A stretch of 64,000 bases of DNA from Thermosphaera sp. (GTDB taxonomy: Archaea > Thermoproteota > Thermoprotei_A > Sulfolobales > Desulfurococcaceae): the NCBI GenBank assembly GCA_038827615.1, contig JAWBNK010000001.1, positions 310,290-374,289 of the forward strand, written 5' to 3'. A program made the translations under genes and the position numbers. Positions 1-8,147 of this stretch are shown piece after piece (position 1 is the stretch's first letter; every line of letters starts with the position of its first letter). The notes beneath the pieces were generated by a model that saw nothing but the letters and a program-made list of their open reading frames with translations, did not search any database and was not told where the DNA came from.

Positions 1-1
1 T

Positions 2-127
2 ACTACAGAGAAAACTGAAACCCTGACGACAACTATCACGCAAACCGACATGCTATCTATAGGAGTCGTAGCCGTCGTATTCTTGGCAACTGGAGTGCTC
101 GCGAGCAAATTCGTATTGAGAAAATAA
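2..127 (+). CDS. C-terminal end of a membrane-anchored secreted protein (5' truncated)
   Basis: The frame is open from base 2 to a TAA ending at 127, giving the last 41 residues of a protein that begins outside the window. It reads a Thr-rich stretch (TTEKTETLTTTITQTD), then one hydrophobic helix (about LSIGVVAVVFLATGVLA) and a short basic tail (SKFVLRK). A Thr-rich stalk plus a single C-terminal helix and positive stop-transfer tail is the usual anchor of crenarchaeal extracellular solute-binding proteins and other surface proteins. The catalytic or binding part is not in the window, so no more specific function can be given. Confidence 0.75.
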   Translation, partial: TTEKTETLTTTITQTDMLSIGVVAVVFLATGVLASKFVLRK

Positions 128-149
128 TACTTTAATATTTTTTCATCCT

Positions 150-163
150 CGTTTTTATAAGTC
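150..163 (+). promoter_or_regulatory. TATA box of tRNA-Leu(UAG)
   Basis: The A/T-rich element TTTTTATAAG lies about 28-35 bases before the tRNA 5' end at 189, the normal archaeal TATA spacing for a tRNA gene. Confidence 0.5.
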
Positions 164-188
164 CTGAATAAATAAACTCATATCTGAT

Positions 189-273
189 GCGGGGGTGCCC
201 GAGCTTGGTCAAAGGGGTCGGGCTTAGGACCCGATGGCGTAGGCCTGCGTGGGTTCAAATCCCACCCCCCGCA
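189..273 (+). tRNA. tRNA-Leu(UAG)
   Basis: An 85-nt cloverleaf with acceptor GCGGGGG/CCCCCGC, discriminator A, anticodon stem TCGGG/CCCGA, loop CTTAGGA with anticodon TAG at 225-227, a long class II variable arm and T-loop GTTCAAATC. CCA is not encoded and there is no intron. It differs from the tRNA-Leu at 11828-11912 by only one base, the first anticodon position. Confidence 0.97.
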
Positions 274-581
274 TCCCCGTTCTCGTAGAAAGTTATCGGC
301 GATTTACTTGGCTAGTCGATGCAAAACGCGTTTGCTATATTGGTCACACAGATTTGTGCGAGTGTAACGTTAAAAGCTGCCTTGTCAGGTAGGGACGATG
401 TGGTGATCTCGCCTCATCCGTATGCTGGTATTTGAAGCACGACTTACTCGGTGACCCCGTTGATGCCTTCAATAGTGTCAATAATCTTACTCCTAATGGT
501 CGTGAAACATGTGTTTAAGCTGTTGGAGAGAATTGTTTAAACTTTTCCCCTCTTCACTCATTATAATTTAAGTGGTGGGGA
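274..581. other. 308-base stretch without a recognised gene
   Basis: Between the tRNA-Leu and the next gene there is no credible ORF on either strand. I looked for C/D-box, H/ACA and tRNA signatures and found none. The last 45 bases (TTTAAACTTTTC and TTATAATTTAAG) carry A/T elements that could serve as promoter for the gene at 582. Base composition is like the coding neighbours, so a decayed gene is possible. Confidence 0.5.
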
Positions 582-1562
582 ATGGTTAGGGAAGCCGTCA
601 CCGTCTCGGTCTTGCTCATGCTACTTCCCCTCCTTGTCGTAGTGGGGGACGTGGGTCCTGAGAGATATTTAATGCTCCAGTTTCTCAGGTCCCAGTATGT
701 TGAGGAGGTTGGACTGATCCGAGCTTCCACGGTTTCGTATCCAGATAACACTATATACATAGCAAACGATAACCTGTTGGCCTCACGCGCTCTCGCCGTG
801 CTGGGAGACCGCGAGTTGTCGAGCAAGATACTTAGTAAGCTTAATAATGAATACAGTGGAGGGTTTAACGGTAAGGTAGAAATACTCTTCGGTGTCGACA
901 TACCAGACGTATTCTACACTACGAGATACGAGTACATCGGAGAAGTGAACGGATATATAATACTCTATGAGAAGCCTGGGGATCAAGTCATCGATGACTG
1001 GTATGAGTATGCTGACCTCCTGGTTTACAGAGCTCTCGATAGACTGCTCCTGGGTTCTAGGTCGCACGCGGAGCTTTTGTTAATAAACTTGACCATGATG
1101 TGGGATGGTTATGGATTCAGAGACAAGGCTTTTAACGCCACGGGAGTCTACGCTACTTATAAGTGTGCACTATTTATCTATCTTTACCGTGCTCTCGATT
1201 CAGCTGGATCAGATGTTGTCAAAGACTACTCCCGCATCAGAGACAAGTGTCTCGAGATAATAGCATTATCCCAAGACGAGGCAACAGGCGGGATAAGAAC
1301 AGACTATAGAGTCATCGATGGAAGAATAATACCCGAGGGAGACGTGAATGTTGAGACGACTAGCATAACAGTCTTAGCATTATTTTCCGGCTATCCTTTA
1401 ATTATTGCGGGAGAATCCAGAGGCGCGCAGTACACCCCGAATACTCAGGAGTATTCTATCACATTAGTCGTGTTTGGAATGGTAATCGTGATAATCTTAG
1501 TGGTTTTAACGCTTTTGACTGAGAAAATCAAGCTACGCGCTGATAACCCAACCCAGGATTAA
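582..1562 (+). CDS. Secreted, C-terminally anchored hypothetical protein
   Basis: A 326-residue protein that I do not recognise. Residues 1-22 form a signal peptide (VTVSVLLMLLPLLVVVG). The body is mainly alpha-helical with several aromatic, Tyr/Trp-rich helices and possible N-glycosylation sequons (NLT, NAT). A single transmembrane helix at about 293-314 is followed by a short charged cytoplasmic tail. This topology puts the domain outside the cell. The helical pattern and the motif GGIRTDYR are loosely like alpha/alpha-barrel proteins of the terpenoid cyclase or glycosidase type, but this is weak. It converges on the gene at 1599-2330 with 36 bases between stops. Confidence 0.75.
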   Translation: MVREAVTVSVLLMLLPLLVVVGDVGPERYLMLQFLRSQYVEEVGLIRASTVSYPDNTIYIANDNLLASRALAVLGDRELSSKILSKLNNEYSGGFNGKVEILFGVDIPDVFYTTRYEYIGEVNGYIILYEKPGDQVIDDWYEYADLLVYRALDRLLLGSRSHAELLLINLTMMWDGYGFRDKAFNATGVYATYKCALFIYLYRALDSAGSDVVKDYSRIRDKCLEIIALSQDEATGGIRTDYRVIDGRIIPEGDVNVETTSITVLALFSGYPLIIAGESRGAQYTPNTQEYSITLVVFGMVIVIILVVLTLLTEKIKLRADNPTQD

Positions 1563-1598
1563 AACGAGGAACCAGCCAGACACTTTTATCCTTTAACA

Positions 1599-2330
1599 CT
1601 AGGGAAGCGTAAGCATGATTGGATACTCATTGCCGAGTATAGTGTGAAATCTAATCTCGATGAGGTCTCCCGAGGAATAACCCGCGATCAGTGTTATAAT
1701 CACAACTTTTTCCTCCCCAGACGAGAAAGTCATGGGGTACGAGAGAGATATTGAGGCACCGGCTTTGTCTAATGTTTTACCATTAATTAGGACCTGGTCT
1801 ATAGTCGTGGGCCGATTCATCTTGTTTTTTATTCTAAATTCGATCTTCCAAACTCCAATATGATTTATCTCGGATACTTCAATGTTCAAGTCTTCCATAC
1901 ACGAATATCTAGCGATCTTCACAGAAGTTTTGTGTTTAATGCCCTCGCTCATATGGAATTCCAGGAAGATTTCTTCCCCCTGTTGACGAGTTGTGTTTAA
2001 TTCGATAATAGTTACAAAAGCGTCATCGAAGAAGTCTTTTTCATAATCAACTCTTACATAAGTGTTATCGTTCATGCCTGAGCCAATCTTATGAATAACC
2101 ACTTCCTTGCCTTCAACGCTTACCCTTTCTATGGAAACGGGTTTTCCAAGCCTATCTCTCACCACTATTTTCATGTAAAGATTCTTGCAGGATAGTGCTC
2201 CATCGGATGATAATATTTCAAACCTCGCGGAGTAGCCCATACCTGTATTTAAGAATAGGAAATATGCTAACACGAGCAAAGAAATGACAAGCAACCCTAT
2301 GATTAGGTAAAGCTTCCGCACGACGCTCAT
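1599..2330 (-). CDS. Membrane-anchored protein with two beta-domain repeats, unknown function
   Basis: A 243-residue protein with one N-terminal transmembrane helix (about 8-28, LYLIIGLLVISLLVLAYFLF) and the rest outside the cell. Two halves look like a degenerate tandem repeat. Each has an isolated Cys near its beginning (LSC at about 48, YSC at about 144) and a strand pattern ending in similar segments (IERVSVEGKEV and IDQVLINGKTL). That suggests two beta-sandwich domains, possibly joined by a disulfide. No family is recognised. It is monocistronic, with A/T-rich leader sequence to its right. Confidence 0.7.
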   Translation of the reverse strand: MSVVRKLYLIIGLLVISLLVLAYFLFLNTGMGYSARFEILSSDGALSCKNLYMKIVVRDRLGKPVSIERVSVEGKEVVIHKIGSGMNDNTYVRVDYEKDFFDDAFVTIIELNTTRQQGEEIFLEFHMSEGIKHKTSVKIARYSCMEDLNIEVSEINHIGVWKIEFRIKNKMNRPTTIDQVLINGKTLDKAGASISLSYPMTFSSGEEKVVIITLIAGYSSGDLIEIRFHTILGNEYPIMLTLP

Positions 2331-2511
2331 CCCAACTTACTCAAGAATATCATATTGCTAACATATTAAGCCTTAAATCAAAGTTTAGATTTTGCCAAAG
2401 TTAGTTAAACCAGTAGTAAATCCATCTAAAACCATGGTGTTGACACACCATACAGGTTTTTACAGAAAATTCTAGAAGCTAGTTATCTCGTGGATCGCCA
2501 GAAGCGACTTA

Positions 2512-3951
2512 TCATTCAATACAAGACTCGGCTCGATTAAACTCGGTGCAGATGTAAGAGTTAGTATTATTCACGACGTGTTCAACAATCTTCCTACTTA
2601 ACTCGTGTAATTCCGGAGTGATAACTCCTTGTTGATAGAGATGATTCAACTTCTCCAGATCGAGTACTTGAGGTTGCTCGCCGGGCCTAACAACTACGTC
2701 GACTTCTAAATCATGATATTTTACTATGCCTGGCGCTATCTCTGGCGGAGTATTTATGTTGATATAACTACCTAACCATTTCTCACGCCTGAAGTAGTTG
2801 TGGCTTAAGACGTAGGAGCCTTCCTTGATGATCAATAAGTCGAGGTCCCCTGGTAATCTCTCAGAACCTAGTCCGTCGTAAGTTCCTCTCGACCTGAAAA
2901 CTCTCTCCACCATCATTTGAATTCTCCCATTCTCTAATTTTAGAAATCGTATTATTCCAGGCGTTAGCTCGCGATATCCCTTGCTTATTGAGCAGTGCAG
3001 AAGCCTTATCTTCCTCTCTTCACGGATTTTCTTCACTACCCATTCCTTTAAACCCTGGCCAATGGTCGCATCCTTACACCCTTTTTCAATGATGATCTCG
3101 GCTAAGTCTAGTTCACGATCTAGACCAATACTTTTCAACTCATGATGCATCTGAACAGTAGGTGTAACTCTACGCCTCTCTCTATCCAGGATTTTCTTTG
3201 CGAGACTAGTTAGGTAGACAATACCAATAAAGTCTCCATCCCTAAGCATGCCTGGATCCACTCTATTGTTCGCCTGTTCAATCAGTGTTCTATATTCTTT
3301 TAAGAGTGCGTCTATCTCTAGCTCAATCTCACTAGGACTCGCGAACCTTGCACTGCTTCTGAACTTGACTCCTAATCCTGAGCCTACGAGCTTCGACACG
3401 GCTAGCGCGGACAGACGCGTTCTCAATCCCGAATCTCTTATGTGTTCTGAGAACGATATTCTCGGGCTTCCATGAATCAATGAGGCATATTCACCAGTAA
3501 CTCTGAAGTTTCTAGTAAGTTCTATTTGCTCATTGTTTGTGAAAGCGGTTTTTGAAACACCCACTACGACTTTGTCGTTTTCTCTCAGTCCTCTGCAATC
3601 TTTAAGAACTCCTTTAAACTCTCCAAGGTTAACGATGCAATAAGAGGGTTCAACTCTCTCAACTCTTCCAACGTAGACAGAGTGTAGGTGGACTCGTGGA
3701 TTGAGTTTAAAAACATATTTCAAATGGCTGATTAACCGGTCGAACACGATCCTTGATTCCTCTGGTTTTCCCATGACGAGGATTGAATCGTCTTCTCCAT
3801 CCTTCACAGTTACGTGTGGAGGAGAGGGGTCGAAAGCTATTTTCAAACGTTGTACGATAATGTCACTTGCCTGGACGATCGTATAGTTATTTTTTAAAAA
3901 TATATGAGATAATGCTGTAGCGTAAATACCTCTAACGCGTACTCTTATCAA
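2512..3951 (-). CDS. fau-1: FAU-1 family RNA-binding protein / RNase E/G-type ribonuclease
   Basis: A 479-residue protein with the archaeal FAU-1 architecture. After an N-terminal segment, an S1-like OB domain is visible at about 90-150 (VYVGRVERVEPSYCIVNLGEF). A basic helical RNase E/G-like middle region follows (about 160-330), and a DUF402 domain covers about 340-460 (GSERLPGDLDLL, KWLGSYININTPPE). The Pyrococcus homologue binds AU-rich RNA and has been linked to 5S rRNA processing. The length fits the family. It lies 12 bases downstream of the UPF0147 gene and is probably co-transcribed with it. Confidence 0.88.
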   Translation of the reverse strand: MIRVRVRGIYATALSHIFLKNNYTIVQASDIIVQRLKIAFDPSPPHVTVKDGEDDSILVMGKPEESRIVFDRLISHLKYVFKLNPRVHLHSVYVGRVERVEPSYCIVNLGEFKGVLKDCRGLRENDKVVVGVSKTAFTNNEQIELTRNFRVTGEYASLIHGSPRISFSEHIRDSGLRTRLSALAVSKLVGSGLGVKFRSSARFASPSEIELEIDALLKEYRTLIEQANNRVDPGMLRDGDFIGIVYLTSLAKKILDRERRRVTPTVQMHHELKSIGLDRELDLAEIIIEKGCKDATIGQGLKEWVVKKIREERKIRLLHCSISKGYRELTPGIIRFLKLENGRIQMMVERVFRSRGTYDGLGSERLPGDLDLLIIKEGSYVLSHNYFRREKWLGSYININTPPEIAPGIVKYHDLEVDVVVRPGEQPQVLDLEKLNHLYQQGVITPELHELSRKIVEHVVNNTNSYICTEFNRAESCIE

Positions 3952-3963
3952 GCCCGAGGCTCC

Positions 3964-4233
3964 TCAGTCATGTATGGTTTCGAGTATCGCTATTATTTGC
4001 CAAATCTTGGTTCGAGTGTTAAGCGGCATGTTGGGGTCCTGGCTTACTTGGTCCAAGAGGCTGATCGCGTTGGCTGCTTTAACGCCCGGGGTTAGTCGTT
4101 CATCCCTTAACTGGTTTAAAGCTTCAGTTGCAGCTCTCCTAATATTTCGCGGCACTGCCGTATCGTTAACGATGCTAACCAGAAGATATATCGCATTCTT
4201 CAGTTTCACCTCGTTGTCAGGCACCTTAGCCAT
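3964..4233 (-). CDS. UPF0147 family protein
   Basis: A small all-helical protein of the archaeal UPF0147 family, recognisable from RRAATEAL, AISLLDQVSQDPNMPLNTR and the C-terminal IWQIIAILETIHD. The function is unknown. In-frame GTG and ATG codons precede the chosen start, but the ribosome binding site GAGGTGA fits best with the ATG of MAKVPDNEV (4231-4233), giving 89 residues. It is followed closely by fau-1. The divergent gene on the right shares the A/T-rich region at 4250-4290. Confidence 0.85.
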   Translation of the reverse strand: MAKVPDNEVKLKNAIYLLVSIVNDTAVPRNIRRAATEALNQLRDERLTPGVKAANAISLLDQVSQDPNMPLNTRTKIWQIIAILETIHD

Positions 4234-4310
4234 CATAATCACCTCATCAGTCTCTTGATAAACATATATGGGTGTAATAAATAAACTCTACCATGATAAG
4301 GGAGAGAGTT

Positions 4311-4688
4311 ATGAGCGAGAGAAAGGATTACACGAAAATGATGGCAGAGTATTTAAAGGCAGGTGCGACAATGCTTTCTCTAACGTGTCCTGTAGAAGGC
4401 TGCGGCCTCCCTCTTTTCAAGTTGAGAACTGGCGAGACCGTATGTGCTGTACATGGAAAAGTTCACTTGGTCAGGAGCGATGAAGAAATAAAAGAAATCA
4501 GAGAGAGGCTTTCAATCCTAAGTGTTCTAGACAAGTTGGAGGAGAAGACCTTGAGTATTATTCGAGAGCAGAGTGAGAGTAATGATATAGATCCTCGCGA
4601 GATAATAAGCTGGCTAGAAGTGTTGGAGAGGGTGAGGAGATTGAAGGAGATGAGCCGGGAAAAACATCCCCAGCCAAGATCCCAATAA
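4311..4688 (+). CDS. Sjogren/scleroderma autoantigen 1 (p27)-type zinc protein, UPF0148
   Basis: Archaeal member of the SSSCA1/p27 family. A small zinc-ribbon-like unit is formed by CPVEGCGLPLF and CAVHGKV (two Cys plus Cys/His), preceded by the conserved helix YTKMMAEYLKAGATML. A charged helical tail with coiled-coil character follows. The molecular role is unknown in archaea. An upstream ATG at 4293 is in frame, but GGGAGAG directly before the ATG at 4311 and a TATA-like element at about 4272-4285 favour the shorter 125-residue form. Confidence 0.83.
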   Translation: MSERKDYTKMMAEYLKAGATMLSLTCPVEGCGLPLFKLRTGETVCAVHGKVHLVRSDEEIKEIRERLSILSVLDKLEEKTLSIIREQSESNDIDPREIISWLEVLERVRRLKEMSREKHPQPRSQ

Positions 4689-4713
4689 CAACAGGAAGGT
4701 TCTTTTAACTTAC

Positions 4714-5322
4714 TCAGAGATCACTTTTCAAGATTGAATAAATGTGAGAAGTTATCTTCGAGTACACTGTCTTAAGGTTTTCCGTGGCGTCGACTTCTAT
4801 CAACCATCCGTTCGAGACCATCCGCTTATAATTGTCTCTCACTCTCGATAGGAAGCTGACTTCTTCGAACTCAGGGAATCTTGATTCAAGTCCTTTCCTC
4901 CTAGCAATAGCCACCTCAGGCGGTATATCTAGGTAAATGGCTAGGTCAGGCTTGAGCGCAAACTTGTTTAACTCTACAACCCACTCGAATGGAGCTCCCA
5001 TGGCTGACTGGTATGCGATGCTGCTATAGTAATACCTGTCTGAAACCACGATCACCCCCTTCTCAAGAAGTGGGTTAACCATAGATTTCACATGAATCAA
5101 ACGGTCTAAGGCGAACGCCAGGGCATCTATATAAGCGTCCCTTAGCGAATTGTACTCTCCCTTGACAGCCTTCACGATCAGCGAGTCGGTCGGCTCGTAA
5201 GTGTATGCAGATTCGAATCCGAGAGCGCTCAATTCTTTTATGAGTAGGTTAGCAATAGTTGTTTTTCCAGCCCCATCAATTCCTTCCAAAACGATAAACC
5301 TACCCCTCTTCGAAGACAGCAT
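4714..5322 (-). CDS. tmk: dTMP kinase
   Basis: A 202-residue thymidylate kinase that phosphorylates dTMP to dTDP for DNA synthesis. The P-loop is EGIDGAGKTT (about 14-23), the substrate motif is SDRYYYSSIAYQ and the LID-type arginines are in AIARRKG. The length is normal. It is the last gene of the long minus-strand operon, and its start overlaps the end of the dehydratase small-subunit gene by 23 bases, so translation is probably coupled. Confidence 0.95.
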   Translation of the reverse strand: MLSSKRGRFIVLEGIDGAGKTTIANLLIKELSALGFESAYTYEPTDSLIVKAVKGEYNSLRDAYIDALAFALDRLIHVKSMVNPLLEKGVIVVSDRYYYSSIAYQSAMGAPFEWVVELNKFALKPDLAIYLDIPPEVAIARRKGLESRFPEFEEVSFLSRVRDNYKRMVSNGWLIEVDATENLKTVYSKITSHIYSILKSDL

Positions 5323-5704
5323 AGTTCTCCCCCTTATTGTGAATTATTACTCCTCCTTTCAAAAATAGTCCTACCAAATCATCGAAGCCTTCGGCAACCA
5401 ATAAAGGAATTTCTGCGAGCACGCATCCAGCGATGAGGATGGGTTCAACTTCTCTTACAACCATGCATGCGGGAGCCACTCCATTCTTTTTCAACGCGTA
5501 AATAACGTATGAGCCCACAGTGCTTCCTCGCGATCCTTTAAAAACTAGTACTTTGCCGCTTATCTCTACTTCCCCATTATCCGTTTTTACAATGCCCCGT
5601 GAGGAGTCGACTTCACCGAAGAAGCTTAAATATTGGTTTAAAACAATGACCCTGCCCCTGCAGTCTCCATCGATTAATGGTTTCACTTTAAATCTAACGC
5701 TCAA
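5300..5704 (-). CDS. Phosphomevalonate dehydratase small subunit (aconitase X swivel domain, DUF126)
   Basis: A 134-residue swivel-domain protein of the aconitase X family. With the large subunit it converts (R)-5-phosphomevalonate to trans-anhydromevalonate 5-phosphate in the archaeal mevalonate pathway described in Aeropyrum pernix. The phosphate-binding serine loop is seen in GSRGSTVGSYV, and the C-terminal GLFLKGGVIIHNKG is typical. It overlaps the large-subunit gene by 4 bases, as expected for subunits of one enzyme. Confidence 0.87.
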   Translation of the reverse strand: MSVRFKVKPLIDGDCRGRVIVLNQYLSFFGEVDSSRGIVKTDNGEVEISGKVLVFKGSRGSTVGSYVIYALKKNGVAPACMVVREVEPILIAGCVLAEIPLLVAEGFDDLVGLFLKGGVIIHNKGENYAVFEEG

Positions 5705-6867
5705 CGATAAACACTCTCAACTATCTGTCTAATACCAGTTATTCCAACTCTCAAGCCATGAATTTTTCTCAAATAAAAATACGCCTTTCCGCTATTTGTC
5801 AGTACTATGTCGAAACGTCTACTCAGCGTTGATACGACTGGGCAGGTGCCGGAAGCGATGTCAACACCTCGCGAAACTAAGAACTTGATCAATGGTTCAT
5901 ATGTGCTTAGGAATTCAACCGGTATTGTAACAAGAAGCCTCCCCCTCCTTGGAGACTTATATTTTTCAATAAGCTTTTTCAAAAGGATCAACTCTGAGGG
6001 ATGCGTATGAGGGCATCCAATATAGCCTAACACCTCATCGTCCCCGCTGGGTTTTTCAGCGATGTATCGCTCCACGTCACCCACCTCTATGGTTAAGGTT
6101 TCTTCAATCTCTATGCCGTAGGTATTCCTCGGCGTTATATTCTCCAGGACAGCCATGGCGTGGAAACCGGATGCAGCCATGGATGCCAGTAGCGTTTTAA
6201 CCTCCTCCAAGGGTTTTCTTTCAAGAGTTATAAAGGGTATTTTCCTCACGTTTTCGCCAACCCATAGACCGGTCAGGGATAAAGGCATATCAGCGACCTT
6301 AGGGGAGAGCTTAACCAGGACCCTTGCAACCCGGTTTTCATCCTTATGTAGACCGTAATAGTATGTGAGCCCAGTTATGGCTGAGGCGAGTGCTAAGGGG
6401 CCTCCTTCACGATTGGTCCTTGCTCCGAAGAACGAGTTAGCGAATATTACTGCACTGCTCTCCCCCCATGACAAGTTTTCGTGAGGCATGGGAGGGCGGT
6501 GATAGTATGGTATACAAGTAAATACTGGTCTAGCCCCCATTCCAACTAAAACATCATCGATTTGCCGTTGCTTCTCTACGAATTTGTTATCAATTACTTT
6601 AGAGAGCATGCCGTAGTCTACGCAGCCGGGATTTATGGTCGTGTAGACTCTAAATCTGGGTTTCTCCCTGTGAAAATCCCGTAAAAACTCTAACCCAGCT
6701 TCGCCAATGTTTGAGTAGGAGACCCCGGATATGTGTGCGTGTGAAATACTTATTAGTCGGTCTGCGCCGAGGCTTTCACCGACCTTAACAATTATTTCAA
6801 GGGCTTTCGCGTAGGCCCATCCGAACTCTCCGTTCAAAGCCCTCTCTTGTTCCCGGGTAAGGTGCAT
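5701..6867 (-). CDS. Phosphomevalonate dehydratase large subunit (aconitase X catalytic domain, DUF521)
   Basis: A 388-residue aconitase X catalytic subunit. Likely iron-sulfur or substrate cysteines appear in TINPGCVDYG, TCIPYY, GCPHTHPSEL and SGTCPVVS. The family motif FANSFFGARTNREGGP is intact, as is the N-terminal HAHISGVSYSNIG. The enzyme should carry a [4Fe-4S] cluster and act with the 134-residue swivel subunit. The gene lies between the decarboxylase gene (2-base gap) and the small subunit, so three consecutive genes cover two consecutive steps of isoprenoid synthesis. Confidence 0.9.
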   Translation of the reverse strand: MHLTREQERALNGEFGWAYAKALEIIVKVGESLGADRLISISHAHISGVSYSNIGEAGLEFLRDFHREKPRFRVYTTINPGCVDYGMLSKVIDNKFVEKQRQIDDVLVGMGARPVFTCIPYYHRPPMPHENLSWGESSAVIFANSFFGARTNREGGPLALASAITGLTYYYGLHKDENRVARVLVKLSPKVADMPLSLTGLWVGENVRKIPFITLERKPLEEVKTLLASMAASGFHAMAVLENITPRNTYGIEIEETLTIEVGDVERYIAEKPSGDDEVLGYIGCPHTHPSELILLKKLIEKYKSPRRGRLLVTIPVEFLSTYEPLIKFLVSRGVDIASGTCPVVSTLSRRFDIVLTNSGKAYFYLRKIHGLRVGITGIRQIVESVYR

Positions 6868-6869
6868 TC

Positions 6870-8147
6870 CTAGTATGCAACCCTCCTATATTTTTCCCAT
6901 GGCTCGTTGAAAGGTTTAACTGCGAGGAAGATTACTTTATCGCCAACCCCGTCCCTGCTACGGGGCTCAAGAGTGCTACCCTTCACGTTCTTTAATACTA
7001 TTATATCGTCGCCTCCTTTCAACCTTGTAGCTATAGCCCACTCCACTTCTAAGGGATTGTCAACGTCTATGTCCTCATCGACTATGAAGACATGCTTTAC
7101 ACTGGGGTGAGCTGTTATCGCGGCGAAGGCGGCTAGTCTTGCCTCCCCCGGTGATGACTGCTTCAGCGAGATCGCTACGTGCAACCACCCACCTCCTCCC
7201 TCGGTCAATCTCACCTTTACTACTCCTGGAGCCACTTTCCTAACTTCTTCAAATATCAGGGGCTCTCTTGGAAAACCCATGAGAAACTGGTGTTCCCATG
7301 AGCCTGGAACAATAGCGTGGAAAAACGGGGGGAATAGCTTGTTCACGTAGAATCGTAATGGTTTGAAGACTGGTTGATTCCTCTTACCATCAAGTAGCAT
7401 TAGGATATCTGTGAAGGGGCCCTCCTCGGAATACTCTCTTGAAATATATCCCTCAACAACTACGCTAGCGTTCGCCGGCACTGGAATACCAAACAATGGG
7501 GTTTTAACGACCTTGTTGTAGCCGGATAATGAAGCCGCTACGGCTAGTTCGAAGACGCCCAGAGGTGGAGTCATCGCAGAAGCGAGCTCGAAATAGGGAT
7601 CTGCCCCCAGTATTAAGGCTACAGGAGCATCCTGGCCCCTCTCATGGTATTTATTCATTAAATAGTGAAGCTGTCTTGGCACGACTCTTATAGGTGCTTC
7701 CTCAGGAGATTTGTACATTGTACGGTGGTAGCTGGCATTGCAAATGTTCTCGTAGCAGATTATGTAGATAGAGCTCGTAAGGTATCGGGAGCCGTCATCC
7801 CTGTAAAACCTTATGAAGGGGAGCGACTCGAGAGTATAATCTATCTGGGAATAGTAATCGTTGAAATCCACGATATCCAGCTTGGCAGGATTTCTCAAAG
7901 CGTTTAATACTGTTTCGTAGATTGATTGGTCGTTATCGGCGTTAAACAAGCCATATATATCTTTCCTTGAAGTCACTAGATTCACGTACCCGGTAAAATC
8001 GCTCTCCGAGAGCTCGAATAGTATCAGAGAATCCCTGTTTGAAAGAGCGACCTTAGTAGCTTCATAGTCCCTGTTAACCTTGCCAACCCTCTTAACTGGC
8101 TTACCAGACCTACGGGCTAATTCTTCGATCATGGATAAAGTGTTCAA
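6870..8147 (-). CDS. UbiD-family decarboxylase, likely anhydromevalonate phosphate decarboxylase
   Basis: A 425-residue UbiD-fold decarboxylase. Family hallmarks are EGPFTDILMLLDG, the PLRFYVN strand, GSWEHQFLMGFPREP with acidic residues following (IFEEV), and VIFLAVKPFNEPWEKY near the end. UbiD enzymes use prenylated FMN made by UbiX, which is encoded at 27086-27685. Its position directly upstream of both phosphomevalonate dehydratase subunits supports the role seen in Aeropyrum pernix: decarboxylating trans-anhydromevalonate 5-phosphate to isopentenyl phosphate. Its stop overlaps nothing, but its start overlaps the RNA-kinase gene by 4 bases. Confidence 0.88.
   Translation of the reverse strand: MNTLSMIEELARRSGKPVKRVGKVNRDYEATKVALSNRDSLILFELSESDFTGYVNLVTSRKDIYGLFNADNDQSIYETVLNALRNPAKLDIVDFNDYYSQIDYTLESLPFIRFYRDDGSRYLTSSIYIICYENICNASYHRTMYKSPEEAPIRVVPRQLHYLMNKYHERGQDAPVALILGADPYFELASAMTPPLGVFELAVAASLSGYNKVVKTPLFGIPVPANASVVVEGYISREYSEEGPFTDILMLLDGKRNQPVFKPLRFYVNKLFPPFFHAIVPGSWEHQFLMGFPREPLIFEEVRKVAPGVVKVRLTEGGGGWLHVAISLKQSSPGEARLAAFAAITAHPSVKHVFIVDEDIDVDNPLEVEWAIATRLKGGDDIIVLKNVKGSTLEPRSRDGVGDKVIFLAVKPFNEPWEKYRRVAY

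Noticed and set aside
274-581. Possible ncRNA downstream of tRNA-Leu(UAG)
   Set aside because: No GC enrichment, no box motifs and no stable paired element found by eye on either strand.
783-1067. Minus-strand ORF inside the 582-1562 gene
   Set aside because: The plus-strand frame has a signal peptide, sequons and a C-terminal anchor. The minus frame has no such features.
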